A stretch of 64,000 bases of DNA, from positions 1 through 64,000 of the forward strand of contig NZ_LNSB01000021.1 of NCBI RefSeq assembly GCF_001468285.1. The letters run 5' to 3'. Shown one piece after another: positions 37,638-46,132 of this stretch. Position 1 is the first letter of the stretch; each line of letters opens with the position of its first letter. The notes under the pieces are model-generated. The model had not been told where the DNA came from and did no database searches. It worked only from the letters and a program-made list of their open reading frames with translations. The position numbers were made by a program, and so were the translations under genes. The DNA comes from Sphingopyxis sp. HIX (GTDB lineage: Bacteria > Pseudomonadota > Alphaproteobacteria > Sphingomonadales > Sphingomonadaceae).

Positions 37638-38327
37638 ATGCAGATTGACAGCCCCTTGCCCGGCACCGAGCCGCCGCGCGATTGCCCGCGCTGTCCGCGG
37701 CTCGTCGCCTTTCGCGAGGCTTGCCGTGCCGAATATCCCGACTGGTGGAACGCGCCGGTCTACGCTTTCGGCGACCCCGGCGCCTGGCTCGCACTCGCGG
37801 GACTCGCCCCGGGCAAGCATGGCGCCAACCGCACCGGGCGGCCCTTTACCGGCGATTATGCCGGCGACCTGCTCTTCGCGACGCTCGCCCAATTCGGGCT
37901 GAGCCGCGGCGTGTATGATGCGCGCATCGACGATGGCCTCACCCTCGACGGCGCGATCATCGTCAACAGCGTCAAATGCCTCCCGCCGCAGAACAAACCT
38001 ACGCCGCAGGAAATCGCCGCCTGCCGCCCGTTTTTCGAAACGCAGGTGGCCGCGCTCCCCAAGGTTCGCGTGGTGATCGCCCTCGGCAAGATCGCCCACG
38101 ACGCCGCGGTCCGCGCCGCGGGCGGCCGCCTCGCGGCCTTTCCCTTTGCGCATGGCGCCGTGCACCGGCTCCCCGACGGCCGCGATCTCGTCGACAGCTA
38201 TCATTGTTCGCGCTACAACACGAACACCGGCCGCCTCACGCCCGCCATGTTCGCCGATGTCTTCCGGACCGCGCTCGCGCTACGCGATCAGACCAAAGGC
38301 CCGAACTCCTCGACCAGCCCGCGGTAG
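37638..38327 (+). CDS. Uracil-DNA glycosylase, family 5-like (UDGb), Fe-S type
   Basis: 229 residues. The N terminus has CPRC at residues 16-19 and two further Cys in NSVKCLPPQ and IAACRPFF, enough for the [4Fe-4S] cluster of family 4/5 UDGs. Motif A is GLAPGKHGANRTGRPFTGD, where family 4 has an acidic residue, and the C-terminal loop is SYHCSRYNTNTGRLT; both are typical of family 5 (UDGb). It removes uracil and related deaminated bases from DNA. Convergent with rppH, with overlapping 3' ends (~40 bp). Confidence 0.88.
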   Translation: MQIDSPLPGTEPPRDCPRCPRLVAFREACRAEYPDWWNAPVYAFGDPGAWLALAGLAPGKHGANRTGRPFTGDYAGDLLFATLAQFGLSRGVYDARIDDGLTLDGAIIVNSVKCLPPQNKPTPQEIAACRPFFETQVAALPKVRVVIALGKIAHDAAVRAAGGRLAAFPFAHGAVHRLPDGRDLVDSYHCSRYNTNTGRLTPAMFADVFRTALALRDQTKGPNSSTSPR

Positions 38328-38764
38328 AGCGCGCGCTTGAACGGCACGATCAGTTTCTCGATCTCGTTCAGTTCGGCCCATTTCCACGCCCGGAATTCCT
38401 GGTGCTTGGTCGCGATATTGACGTCGCTGTCGTCGCCCATGAAGCGCATCAGGAACCAGTGCTGGCGCTGGCCGCGATATTTGCCGCCCCACATCTTGCC
38501 GATCAGATGGTCGGGCAGGTCGTAGAAATACTCTTCCTTGCTGCGCGCGATGATCTCGACCAGCCCGCCGTGCACGCCCGTCTCTTCGCCCAGCTCGCGG
38601 ATCGCGGCCATCTCGGCATCCTCGCCGGGGTCGATCCCGCCCTGCGGCATCTGCCACGCCTCGCTCTTCGTATCGAGCCGCTGGCCGACGAAGATGCGCC
38701 CGTCGCGATTGGCGAGCATCACGCCCGCGCAGGGGCGATAGGAGAGTTTGCTGTGATCGATCAT
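38288..38764 (-). CDS. rppH: RNA pyrophosphohydrolase / dinucleoside polyphosphate hydrolase, NUDIX (RppH)
   Basis: 158 residues, family length. The NUDIX box is complete: GGIDPGEDAEMAAIRELGEETG (split here as GGIDPGED then REL-EE-G), preceded by WQMPQGG, with the RppH features YRPCAGVMLAN and QHWFLMRF. It removes pyrophosphate from 5' triphosphate RNA ends, starting mRNA decay, or cleaves Ap4A-type nucleotides. Its ATG overlaps the stop of the upstream esterase gene (ATGA). Confidence 0.92.
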   Translation of the reverse strand: MIDHSKLSYRPCAGVMLANRDGRIFVGQRLDTKSEAWQMPQGGIDPGEDAEMAAIRELGEETGVHGGLVEIIARSKEEYFYDLPDHLIGKMWGGKYRGQRQHWFLMRFMGDDSDVNIATKHQEFRAWKWAELNEIEKLIVPFKRALYRGLVEEFGPLV

Positions 38765-39708
38765 GCCGTGCCGGTAGCTTCGGTCACGAGCGCTTTCAAG
38801 ACGGTCAGCGCGCCGCGGATATCGTCCTTCGCGCTCGGGATCGCCTGCGACAGATTGATATAGCCGTGGATCGTGCCCGCGCCCTCGCGATAGACCGTGG
38901 TCACCCCCGCCGCGACCAGCTTCGCCGCATAGGCGCGCCCCTGGTCGCGCAGCGGGTCGAGCCCCGCGGTCGTCAGGACCGTCGGCGGCAGGCCTTCCGC
39001 CGGAAAATCGAGCGGCGAGGCGCGATAGTCGGCGGGGTCGGCGGCATAATGATTGCCGAACCAGGTCATGCTGCCCTGCGTCAGCAGATGCCCCTCGCCG
39101 AAATCGCGATAGCTCTGCCAGTCGTCGTGCGTCGTCACCGCGGGATAGATGGGGTGGATCGCGAGCACCGGCTTCGACGCCGGCCTGTCGCGCAGGGTCA
39201 GCGCGGTCGCGATGGTGAGGTTGCCGCCCGCGCTCTCGCCCGCCAGCACCAGCCCGGTGCACGGAATATTGTCCGCCACCCAGCGCGTCGCCGCCTCGCA
39301 ATCCTCGGGCGCGGCGGGGAAGGGGTGTTCGGGCGCCAGCCTATAGTCGACCGCGACCACCGGCATGTCGAGCTGCCGCGCCGCCTCGGCGCACCAGCCG
39401 TCGTGCGTGTCGAGGTCGCCGATCACCCAGCCGCCGCCATGATAGAAGACCAGCACCGGCCCCACCTCGCGGTCGGGCCGCGTGTCGTAGAGCCGCACGG
39501 GAATTTCGCCCGCGGGCCCGGGAATGGTGCGGTCCTCGACCTTGGCGACCTCGCCGCGCGGGCTGTCGGCCATCTGCGCCATCACCCGGAACATCTCGCG
39601 CGCGCCCTCGGGCGGCAGCTCCTCCATCTTCGGCCCTTCCTGCGCGTTGAGGAAGGCAAGGAAGCCCGCGACATCGGCGCGCGTATAATGGGTGGGGCCG
39701 TCGGTCAT
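38761..39708 (-). CDS. Alpha/beta hydrolase, hormone-sensitive-lipase family esterase
   Basis: 315 residues. The oxyanion motif HGGGW lies near residue 91, the nucleophile elbow GESAGG near 160, and the remaining triad residues fit D in GLDPLRDQG and H in GTIHGYI. The DYRLAPEHPFPAAPEDCEAATRWV stretch is typical of HSL (bacterial family IV) esterases. No signal peptide is seen, so it is cytoplasmic. Natural substrate unknown. It is the first gene of a pair with rppH. Confidence 0.9.
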   Translation of the reverse strand: MTDGPTHYTRADVAGFLAFLNAQEGPKMEELPPEGAREMFRVMAQMADSPRGEVAKVEDRTIPGPAGEIPVRLYDTRPDREVGPVLVFYHGGGWVIGDLDTHDGWCAEAARQLDMPVVAVDYRLAPEHPFPAAPEDCEAATRWVADNIPCTGLVLAGESAGGNLTIATALTLRDRPASKPVLAIHPIYPAVTTHDDWQSYRDFGEGHLLTQGSMTWFGNHYAADPADYRASPLDFPAEGLPPTVLTTAGLDPLRDQGRAYAAKLVAAGVTTVYREGAGTIHGYINLSQAIPSAKDDIRGALTVLKALVTEATGTA

Positions 39709-39894
39709 CTCAGTCTCTCCCTGATCGATCTTTGCCGCCAGCTATTCGGCATTGCCGGTGCAAATTCAATCGCGAATCGAAACCGACCACGGCCATTCGC
39801 TTTGCGGCGCACAATTTTTTCTGAATTGCGGCCCGTGCCGTAGAGGCCTAGGCCGATGTCACAGGTTCGCAAGATTCAAAGGCAGAGATAAAAA

Positions 39895-41757
39895 ATGGCG
39901 AGTGCGGTAGAGGACCGGGCCGACGATCGGCAGTCCCCCCTTTCCGATGCAGTGGTGGTTCGATTTGCCGGCGACAGCGGCGACGGGATGCAGCTGACCG
40001 GCGGTCAGTTCACCCTCTCGTCGGCGCTCGCGGGCAACGATTTCGCGACCTTCCCCGACTTCCCGGCGGAGATTCGCGCGCCGCAGGGCACGCTGTTCGG
40101 CGTCTCGGCCTTCCAGATCAATTTCGGCTCCTCGGCGATCGAGACCGCGGGCGACGCGCCCGACGTGCTCGTCGCGATGAACCCTGCGGCGCTCAAGACC
40201 AATGTTCCGCAGTTGAAGCAGGGCGGCCTGATCATCGCCGACGAGGGCGAGTTCAACGACCGCAACCTCGCCAAGGCAAAGTATGACGCGAACCCGCTCG
40301 ACGACGGCAGCCTTGCCAAATGGCAGCTGCTCAAGCTCAATATCAGCCAGCTCACCATGGACGCGGTCAAGCCCTTCGGCCTCGGCAACAAGGAAGCGTT
40401 GCGCTGCAAGAATATGTGGACGCTGGGGCTTTCGCTCTGGATGTTCGACCGCGACCGCCAGCCGCTGATCGACTGGCTCGAGGCGAAATTCGCCAAGGAC
40501 CCGAACCTCGCCGCCGCCAACGTCGCGGCGCTCAACGCCGGCCACGCCTATGGCGAGACCGCCGAGCTCGCGGGCCCGCTCAAGCAGCATCATGTCGACC
40601 CCGCGCCCGTCGCGCCGGGCCTCTACCGCACGCTCACCGGCGCCGAGGGCATCGCGCTCGGCCTCGTCGCGGGCGCGCAGCTTGCGAAGCTGCCGATGTT
40701 CTTCGGCGGCTATCCGATCACCCCGGCGTCGGCGATCCTGCATCATCTGTCGCGGCTCAAGGAATATGACGTCACGACCTTCCAGGCCGAGGACGAAATC
40801 GCCGCCATCTGCTCGGCGATCGGCGCCAGCTACGGCGGTTCGCTCGGCGTGACCAGCTCGTCGGGCCCCGGCATCGCGCTGAAGGGCGAGGCGATGGGCC
40901 TCGCGATCATGACCGAGCTGCCGCTCGTCATCGTCAATTCGCAGCGCGGCGGCCCCTCGACGGGCCTTCCTACCAAGACCGAACAGTCGGACCTCTATCA
41001 GGCGGTCTATGGCCGCAACGGCGACGCCCCCATGCCCGTCATCTCGGCGCGCTCGCCCGGCGACGCGTTCGAATGCGCGATCGAGGCGGTGCGTATCGCG
41101 GTCCAGTACATGACGCCGGTGATGCTGCTGACCGACGGTTATATCGCCAACGCCGCCGAACCCTGGGCGGTGCCCGACCTCGCAACCTATGAGGATTTCC
41201 CGGTCCAGTTCCTGACCGAAGTGCCCGAGGGCGGCTTCAAGCCTTATGGCCGCGACGAAAAGCTCGCGCGCCCGTGGGTCAAGCCCGGCACCCCCGGCCT
41301 GCTCCACCGCATCGGCGGGATCGAGAAGGAAGTCGACACCGGCCACATCAACTATGCGCCCGCGAACCACCAGGCGATGACCGACATCCGCAAGGACAAG
41401 ATCGACGGCATCAAGGTCCCCGACCAGGTCGTCGAACTCGGCGCCGAAGGCGGCAAGCTCGCGGTGGTCGGCTGGGGCTCGACCTTCGGCCCGATCCACC
41501 AGGCCGTGCGCCGCAAGCGCGCCGAGGGCCGGGACGTCAGCCATGTCCACATCCGCCACATCTGGCCGCTGCCCGCCAACCTCGGCGAGCTCTTGAAGAG
41601 CTATGACAAGGTGATCGTGCCCGAAATGAACACCGGCCAATTGAAGACCGTGCTGCGCGACCAGTATCTGGTGGACGCCAAGCCCGTGAACAAGGTGTCG
41701 GGCCAGCCCTTCACCATCGCCGAAATCGAAGCCGCGATCGAAGGAGCGCTCGCATGA
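39895..41757 (+). CDS. korA: 2-oxoacid:acceptor oxidoreductase, fused gamma-alpha subunit (KorA-like)
   Basis: 620 residues. An N-terminal gamma domain (VVRFAGDSGDGMQLTGGQF; FPDFPAEIRAPQGT) is fused to the alpha domain, with the YPITPAS motif near residue 280 and FQAEDEIAAI. With KorB it oxidatively decarboxylates a 2-oxoacid, probably 2-oxoglutarate, to the acyl-CoA and passes electrons to ferredoxin. The start has a weak AGAG ribosome site. The stop overlaps the korB start (ATGA). Confidence 0.93.
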   Translation: MASAVEDRADDRQSPLSDAVVVRFAGDSGDGMQLTGGQFTLSSALAGNDFATFPDFPAEIRAPQGTLFGVSAFQINFGSSAIETAGDAPDVLVAMNPAALKTNVPQLKQGGLIIADEGEFNDRNLAKAKYDANPLDDGSLAKWQLLKLNISQLTMDAVKPFGLGNKEALRCKNMWTLGLSLWMFDRDRQPLIDWLEAKFAKDPNLAAANVAALNAGHAYGETAELAGPLKQHHVDPAPVAPGLYRTLTGAEGIALGLVAGAQLAKLPMFFGGYPITPASAILHHLSRLKEYDVTTFQAEDEIAAICSAIGASYGGSLGVTSSSGPGIALKGEAMGLAIMTELPLVIVNSQRGGPSTGLPTKTEQSDLYQAVYGRNGDAPMPVISARSPGDAFECAIEAVRIAVQYMTPVMLLTDGYIANAAEPWAVPDLATYEDFPVQFLTEVPEGGFKPYGRDEKLARPWVKPGTPGLLHRIGGIEKEVDTGHINYAPANHQAMTDIRKDKIDGIKVPDQVVELGAEGGKLAVVGWGSTFGPIHQAVRRKRAEGRDVSHVHIRHIWPLPANLGELLKSYDKVIVPEMNTGQLKTVLRDQYLVDAKPVNKVSGQPFTIAEIEAAIEGALA

Positions 41758-42791
41758 ACGAGATGACCACCATCGCGCGCCAAACGACGCTCAAGGATTG
41801 GGAAACCGATCAGGAAGTCCGCTGGTGCCCCGGCTGCGGCGACTATGCGATCCTCAAGGCGGTGCAGCGCACCATGCCCGAAATCGGCACCGCGCCCGAG
41901 AACACCGTGTTCATCAGCGGCATCGGCTGCTCGTCGCGCTTCCCCTATTATATGGAAACCTATGGCTTCCACACGATCCACGGCCGCGCGCCGGCCTTTG
42001 CGACGGGGTTGAAGCTCGCCAATCCGGGGCTCGACATCTGGATCGTTACCGGCGACGGCGACGGGTTGTCGATCGGGGGCAACCACACGATGCACCTGAT
42101 CCGCCGCAATCTCGATTGCCAGATCATGCTGTTCAACAACGAGATCTACGGGCTGACCAAGGGCCAATATTCGCCGACCAGCCGCGTCGGCACCTCGAGC
42201 CCGTCGACGCCCTATGGCTCGGTCGATCGCCCCGCACAGCCCGCCGCCTTCGCGCTCGGCGCCGGCGCGCGCTTCGTCGCGCGCGGCTTCGACGTGTCGA
42301 AGAAGCTGCCCGACGTGCTCAAGGCGGCGCATGCCCACAAGGGCGCGGCCTTCATCGAGATCTTCCAGAACTGCATCGTCTACAACAAGGACGTGTTCGA
42401 GGATTTCGCCGCCCCCAAGGGCGCCGAGGACCGCCAGCTCTGGCTCGAGAATGGCGAGCCGATGCTGTTCGCGAAGGGCACCAAGGGCATCGCGCTCGAC
42501 AATGAGGAGCTCCACCTCAAGGTCGTCGATGTGGTCGATGGCGACTGGCAGTCGGCGGGTGTGATCGTCCACGACGTCACCAACCGCAGCGTCGCGCACA
42601 TGCTCGTCGAAATGCGATTCGGCGAATTTCCCATGGCCCTCGGCGTCCTCTACGACGACCCCCGCCCGACCTTCGAAGCCGACGTCTGGCGCCAGAACAA
42701 AGCGGCATCCGAGGGCAAGAAAGCCGACCTGCAGAGCCTGCTCAAGAAGGGTCAGACCTGGACGGTAACCGAGGGCGGGCCGGAGCTGTAG
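41754..42791 (+). CDS. korB: 2-oxoacid:acceptor oxidoreductase, beta subunit (KorB-like)
   Basis: 345 residues carrying the thiamine diphosphate site: VTGDGDGLSIGGNH with NNEIYGLTKGQYSPTS. Cys residues in WCPGCGDY and GIGCSSRFPYY, plus one in EIFQNCIVYN, are the expected [4Fe-4S] ligands. No ferredoxin or delta subunit follows, so the electron acceptor is encoded elsewhere. Two-subunit Kor enzymes of this type occur in aerobes, including alphaproteobacteria. Confidence 0.93.
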   Translation: MNEMTTIARQTTLKDWETDQEVRWCPGCGDYAILKAVQRTMPEIGTAPENTVFISGIGCSSRFPYYMETYGFHTIHGRAPAFATGLKLANPGLDIWIVTGDGDGLSIGGNHTMHLIRRNLDCQIMLFNNEIYGLTKGQYSPTSRVGTSSPSTPYGSVDRPAQPAAFALGAGARFVARGFDVSKKLPDVLKAAHAHKGAAFIEIFQNCIVYNKDVFEDFAAPKGAEDRQLWLENGEPMLFAKGTKGIALDNEELHLKVVDVVDGDWQSAGVIVHDVTNRSVAHMLVEMRFGEFPMALGVLYDDPRPTFEADVWRQNKAASEGKKADLQSLLKKGQTWTVTEGGPEL

Positions 42792-42813
42792 CCACAGGGC
42801 AGCTCTCTGTTCG

Positions 42814-42851
42814 TTTCGCGCAAAGAGGCAAAGACGCAAAGGGGGCTGCGC
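42814..42851 (+). repeat. Inverted repeat, left copy, flanking the GxxExxY gene
   Basis: A 38-bp element starting TTTCGCGCAAAG and ending AAAGGGGGCTGCGC, built of AAAG(A/G)(C/G)GC units. Its partner on the other side of the GxxExxY gene is at ~43248-43284 in opposite orientation. By eye about 33 positions match. It ends at the probable TTG start of the gene. Confidence 0.85.
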
Positions 42852-43238
42852 TTGGCAGGTAAGATAGAGGCCTTGGCGAACGTCGCTGTCGATTGTGGGT
42901 TTCACATCCACAAGGACATCGGACCGGGCCTCTTGGAATCGGCGTACGAGATGCTGCTTTTCGAAAGCTTGGCCAAACGCGGCCTTCTAGTCGAGCGACA
43001 AGTTCCGGTCTCGTTAAAGGCCAATGGCATTGTCATAGACAATGCCTTCCGAGCCGATCTGTTTGTCGAACGAACTTTGCTGATCGAAGTGAAATCGACC
43101 GAGGCCCATGCGTCCGTGCATGCGAAGCAGCTATTGACCTATTTGCGCCTTATGGATTTGCCGCTGGGCTTGCTGATGAATTTCGGTGCAGGAACTTTCA
43201 AGGAAGGCGTCCGTCGAATCGTGAACAACCATGTCTAA
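42852..43238 (+). CDS. GxxExxY family protein (predicted PD-(D/E)XK-like fold)
   Basis: 128 residues. The eponymous motif is GLLESAY (G26, E29, Y32), preceded by GFHIHKDIGPG, followed by ADLFVERTLLIEVKST, an E-x-K strand resembling a nuclease active site, and QLLTYLRLMDLPLGLLMNFG. The biochemical role of the family is not established; nuclease-like activity is an inference from the fold. The start is unclear: TTG 42852 borders the left inverted repeat, and a TTG about 20 nt later is possible. The DNA is less GC-rich than its neighbours, suggesting transfer. Confidence 0.8.
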   Translation: MAGKIEALANVAVDCGFHIHKDIGPGLLESAYEMLLFESLAKRGLLVERQVPVSLKANGIVIDNAFRADLFVERTLLIEVKSTEAHASVHAKQLLTYLRLMDLPLGLLMNFGAGTFKEGVRRIVNNHV

Positions 43239-43247
43239 CCTAAGGCG

Positions 43248-43284
43248 GCGCTTCCCCTTTGCGTCTTTGCGTCTTTGCGCGAAA
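43248..43284 (-). repeat. Inverted repeat, right copy, flanking the GxxExxY gene
   Basis: Reads GCGCTTCCCC...CTTTGCGCGAAAA on the plus strand, the reverse complement of the left copy at 42814-42851 with a few differences. It begins about 10 bp after the GxxExxY stop, so gene and repeats make one compact unit of about 470 bp. Confidence 0.85.
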
Positions 43285-43310
43285 ATATTCCTATTCCAAC
43301 GGCAGAAATC

Positions 43311-44261
43311 ATGGACAACCTGACCCACAGCCTCGTCGGTGCCGTGCTCGGCCAGATGGGGCTCAAGAAGAAGACCGGGCTCGCGATGCCGACGCTGGTC
43401 ATCGCCGCGAACATTCCCGATATCGATGCCGCCTGCACCGTCTACGGCCAGCTCTCGCTGTCGATGCGCCGCGGGATCACCCACGGCCCGATCGCGCTGA
43501 TCCTGCTCCCGATCCTGCTCTGGGCGCTGATGATCGGTTTCGACAACTGGCAGGCGAAACGCGGCAAGCGCCCCGCAGACCGGCTGCCGATCCACAAGGG
43601 CTGGCTGCTCGCGCTCGCCTATATCGGCTGCCTCAGCCATCCCGCGCTCGACTGGCTCAACAATTACGGCATCCGCCTGCTCGAACCGTTCAGCCATCGC
43701 TGGTTCTACGGCGACAGCATCTTCATCATCGACCTGTGGATCTGGATCGCGCTCGGCCTGTCGATCTGGCTCTCGCTCCGCCGCGAACGCGCCAAGGTCG
43801 CCGCCTGGACGCGCCCCGCGTGGGTCGGCTTCGCCGCGGTCTGCGCGTACATCCTCTTCAACGGCGCGATCACCGGCACCGCCGAGCGCGAGATCGCGGC
43901 GGTCCTCCGCGGCGGCGGTCACCCCGATGCACTCGTCGTCGCCAGCCCCCCGCCGCTCCAATTCTGGAAACGCGACGTCTTCTGGCGCACCGCCGACCGC
44001 TACGGTGCCGCCAGCTTCGACCTCGGCTCGGGCGGCAATGTCGACATCAGCGGCGCGCCCACCGGCATGGACGACCCGCGCGTCGCGCCGATGGTCGCCA
44101 CCAGCCCGGTCGCGCAGGCCTTCCTCTTCTGGTCGCGCATGCCGATAGCCAAATTCGACGCCAAGGGCCGGCTGACCCTCTCCGACCAGCGTTTCGGGAA
44201 CCCGCTCAGCCGCGGGCAGTTTGAAGTCACAGTCGACCCCAGCCCGGAAGCCAAGCCCTGA
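43311..44261 (+). CDS. YdjM-like inner-membrane metal-dependent hydrolase family protein
   Basis: 316 residues from ATG 43311. The N-terminal ~170 residues match the YdjM/DUF457 membrane family: MDNLTHSLVGAVLGQMGLKKKTG, ANIPDIDAA, GITHGPIALILLPILLWAL and LSHPALDWLNNYG, with conserved His and Asp in several TM helices. The C-terminal ~140 residues are soluble. The catalytic activity of the family is unproven. The frame opens into the right inverted repeat upstream, but that part is not conserved-looking. The stop overlaps the photolyase start. Confidence 0.82.
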   Translation: MDNLTHSLVGAVLGQMGLKKKTGLAMPTLVIAANIPDIDAACTVYGQLSLSMRRGITHGPIALILLPILLWALMIGFDNWQAKRGKRPADRLPIHKGWLLALAYIGCLSHPALDWLNNYGIRLLEPFSHRWFYGDSIFIIDLWIWIALGLSIWLSLRRERAKVAAWTRPAWVGFAAVCAYILFNGAITGTAEREIAAVLRGGGHPDALVVASPPPLQFWKRDVFWRTADRYGAASFDLGSGGNVDISGAPTGMDDPRVAPMVATSPVAQAFLFWSRMPIAKFDAKGRLTLSDQRFGNPLSRGQFEVTVDPSPEAKP

Positions 44262-45634
44262 CCAAACCCGCCATCGTCTGGTTCCGCCGCGACCTCCGCC
44301 TCTCGGACCAAGCCGCGCTGCTCGCCGCTGCGTCTGCGGGGCCGGTGATCCCCGTCTATATCCTCGACGACGAGACGCCCAAGCATCGCCAGATGGGCGC
44401 CGCCTCGCGCTGGTGGCTCCACCACAGCCTGACCAGCCTCGATGCGGCCTTGCGCGAAAAGGGCTCGCGCCTGATTCTACGCCGCGGCAAGAGCGACGAA
44501 CAACTGACTCGAATCGCGGAGGAAAGCGGGGCAGGGCAGGTCCATTGCCTGCATCATTACGAACCCTGGTGGCGCAACGCCGAGCGCGCGGTCGCCAAGC
44601 ACCTCGACCTCATCTGCCACGACGGCAATTATCTCGCCCCGCCGGGCTCGGTCACCACGGGTACCGGCGGACTGTACAAGATCTACACCCCCTTCTGGCG
44701 CGCGCTCAAGGAGCGCATGCCGCCCCCGCCGCCGACCAACCGCCCGCGCGACATTGCGGCGCCGCCGAAGTGGCCGGCCTCCGACAGGCTCGCCGACTGG
44801 GACCTGCTGCCTACCAACCCCGACTGGGCCACCGGATTCGGCAAGGAATGGAGCCCCGGCGAGGACGGCGCGCGCACCCGCGTCGCCGATTTCATCGACG
44901 AAGCCGGCGACTACGACCGCCGCCGCAACCTGCCGTCCGAAGAAGGCAGCTCGCGCCTCTCCCCGCATCTCCACTTCGGCGAGGTCTCCCCCGCCTATGT
45001 CTGGAACCGCATCGCCGAAGTCTCTGGAAACACCGATGTTTTCCTGAGCGAGGTCGCTTGGCGCGATTATGCCCAGAATGTCATCCTCCAATTCCCCGAC
45101 TATGGCGGCCGCAACGCCCGCGAGGCGTTCGACACCTTCCGATGGCGCACCGGAAGCGCCGCCGACGAAGACCTGAAAGCCTGGCAACAGGGCCGCACCG
45201 GCTACCCGATCGTCGACGCCGGCATGCGCCAGCTCTGGACCACCGGCTGGATGCACAACCGCGTCCGCATGATCGCCGCGAGTTTCCTCATCAAGCATCT
45301 GCTGATCGACTGGCGCCAGGGCGAGCAGTGGTTCTGGGACACGCTGGTCGACGCTGACTACGGCAACAACGCCGTCAACTGGCAATGGACCGCGGGCACC
45401 GGCGTCGACTCGAACATGTTCCCGCGCATCATGGCCCCGCTAACCCAGTCGGAGAAATTTGGCGCCGCCGACTATATCCGCGCGTGGGTGCCCGAACTCG
45501 CGGGTCTCGACGACACCGCCATCCACGACCCCGATGCACACGCTATGCGCCCGCCGGCTTATCCCGAAAAGCGCATCGGCCACCGCGAGGCGCGCGAACG
45601 CGCGCTCGCGGCCTACGCCCGGATCAAGGGCTGA
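44258..45634 (+). CDS. phrB: Deoxyribodipyrimidine photolyase (cryptochrome/photolyase family)
   Basis: 458 residues if translation starts at CTG 44258. This gives the invariant N terminus AIVWFRRDLRLSDQAALLAAA, then PVIPVYILDD. The first conventional start in frame (GTG 44345) would remove these 29 residues, part of the antenna-domain fold. FAD-binding features are intact: GSSRLSPHLHFGEVSP, LSEVAWRDY, GRTGYPIVDAGMRQLWTTGWMHNRVRM and DADYGNNAVNWQW. It repairs cyclobutane pyrimidine dimers with blue light. The CTG overlaps the preceding stop (CTGA). Confidence 0.88.
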   Translation: MTKPAIVWFRRDLRLSDQAALLAAASAGPVIPVYILDDETPKHRQMGAASRWWLHHSLTSLDAALREKGSRLILRRGKSDEQLTRIAEESGAGQVHCLHHYEPWWRNAERAVAKHLDLICHDGNYLAPPGSVTTGTGGLYKIYTPFWRALKERMPPPPPTNRPRDIAAPPKWPASDRLADWDLLPTNPDWATGFGKEWSPGEDGARTRVADFIDEAGDYDRRRNLPSEEGSSRLSPHLHFGEVSPAYVWNRIAEVSGNTDVFLSEVAWRDYAQNVILQFPDYGGRNAREAFDTFRWRTGSAADEDLKAWQQGRTGYPIVDAGMRQLWTTGWMHNRVRMIAASFLIKHLLIDWRQGEQWFWDTLVDADYGNNAVNWQWTAGTGVDSNMFPRIMAPLTQSEKFGAADYIRAWVPELAGLDDTAIHDPDAHAMRPPAYPEKRIGHREARERALAAYARIKG

Positions 45635-46037
45635 CGCGCGGGCGACTGAGCGGGATCGCGATCGCCGCGGCGACCACGGGCAGCACCACCGCCGCGATCA
45701 CCATCCACACCGGATGCGGGAACATCGTCGTCGTCACGACGCTCAGCGCGATCATGATCGCCCCGATCACCCAGGCGTAGAGCGGTTTCTGCCCGATCTT
45801 TGCCGCGACGACGGCCCCCGTGAGCGACCCGAAGAACCAGGCGACGACGACCGCGATCTTGGCGCCGAGCGGGATCACGCTCATCAGCTTCGCCTGATCA
45901 TCGGGCTTCATCGGGTCGAGCCCGGGCGGCGGCGGAAAGACCATATGACCGAGCCCTTCCAGCAGGGCGACGACGATAAAGGCGGCGACGACGCCCGCCA
46001 CGACGGCAACGATGGCGCGAACGATGGGATTCTGCAT
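45624..46037 (-). CDS. Small four-helix membrane protein, unknown
   Basis: 137 residues with four hydrophobic segments (roughly residues 8-28, 55-75, 85-104, 110-130) and a FPPPPGLDP loop after the first. I do not recognise a named family. A similar small membrane protein (48612-49007) lies 3 kb away with the same helix layout and the same IVRA/VRSIIAAVVG style of N terminus, so they may be paralogues. The 3' end overlaps the photolyase gene by about 10 bp. Confidence 0.65.
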   Translation of the reverse strand: MQNPIVRAIVAVVAGVVAAFIVVALLEGLGHMVFPPPPGLDPMKPDDQAKLMSVIPLGAKIAVVVAWFFGSLTGAVVAAKIGQKPLYAWVIGAIMIALSVVTTTMFPHPVWMVIAAVVLPVVAAAIAIPLSRPRVSP

Positions 46038-46132
46038 GCTACGACCCTCCCCGGGGGCGGAGAATAGCGGCCCCCTCGCGTCGCGACAACGGCATATGGC
46101 GCATTGCGCTTTAACCTTGCTTGCGCGACAAG

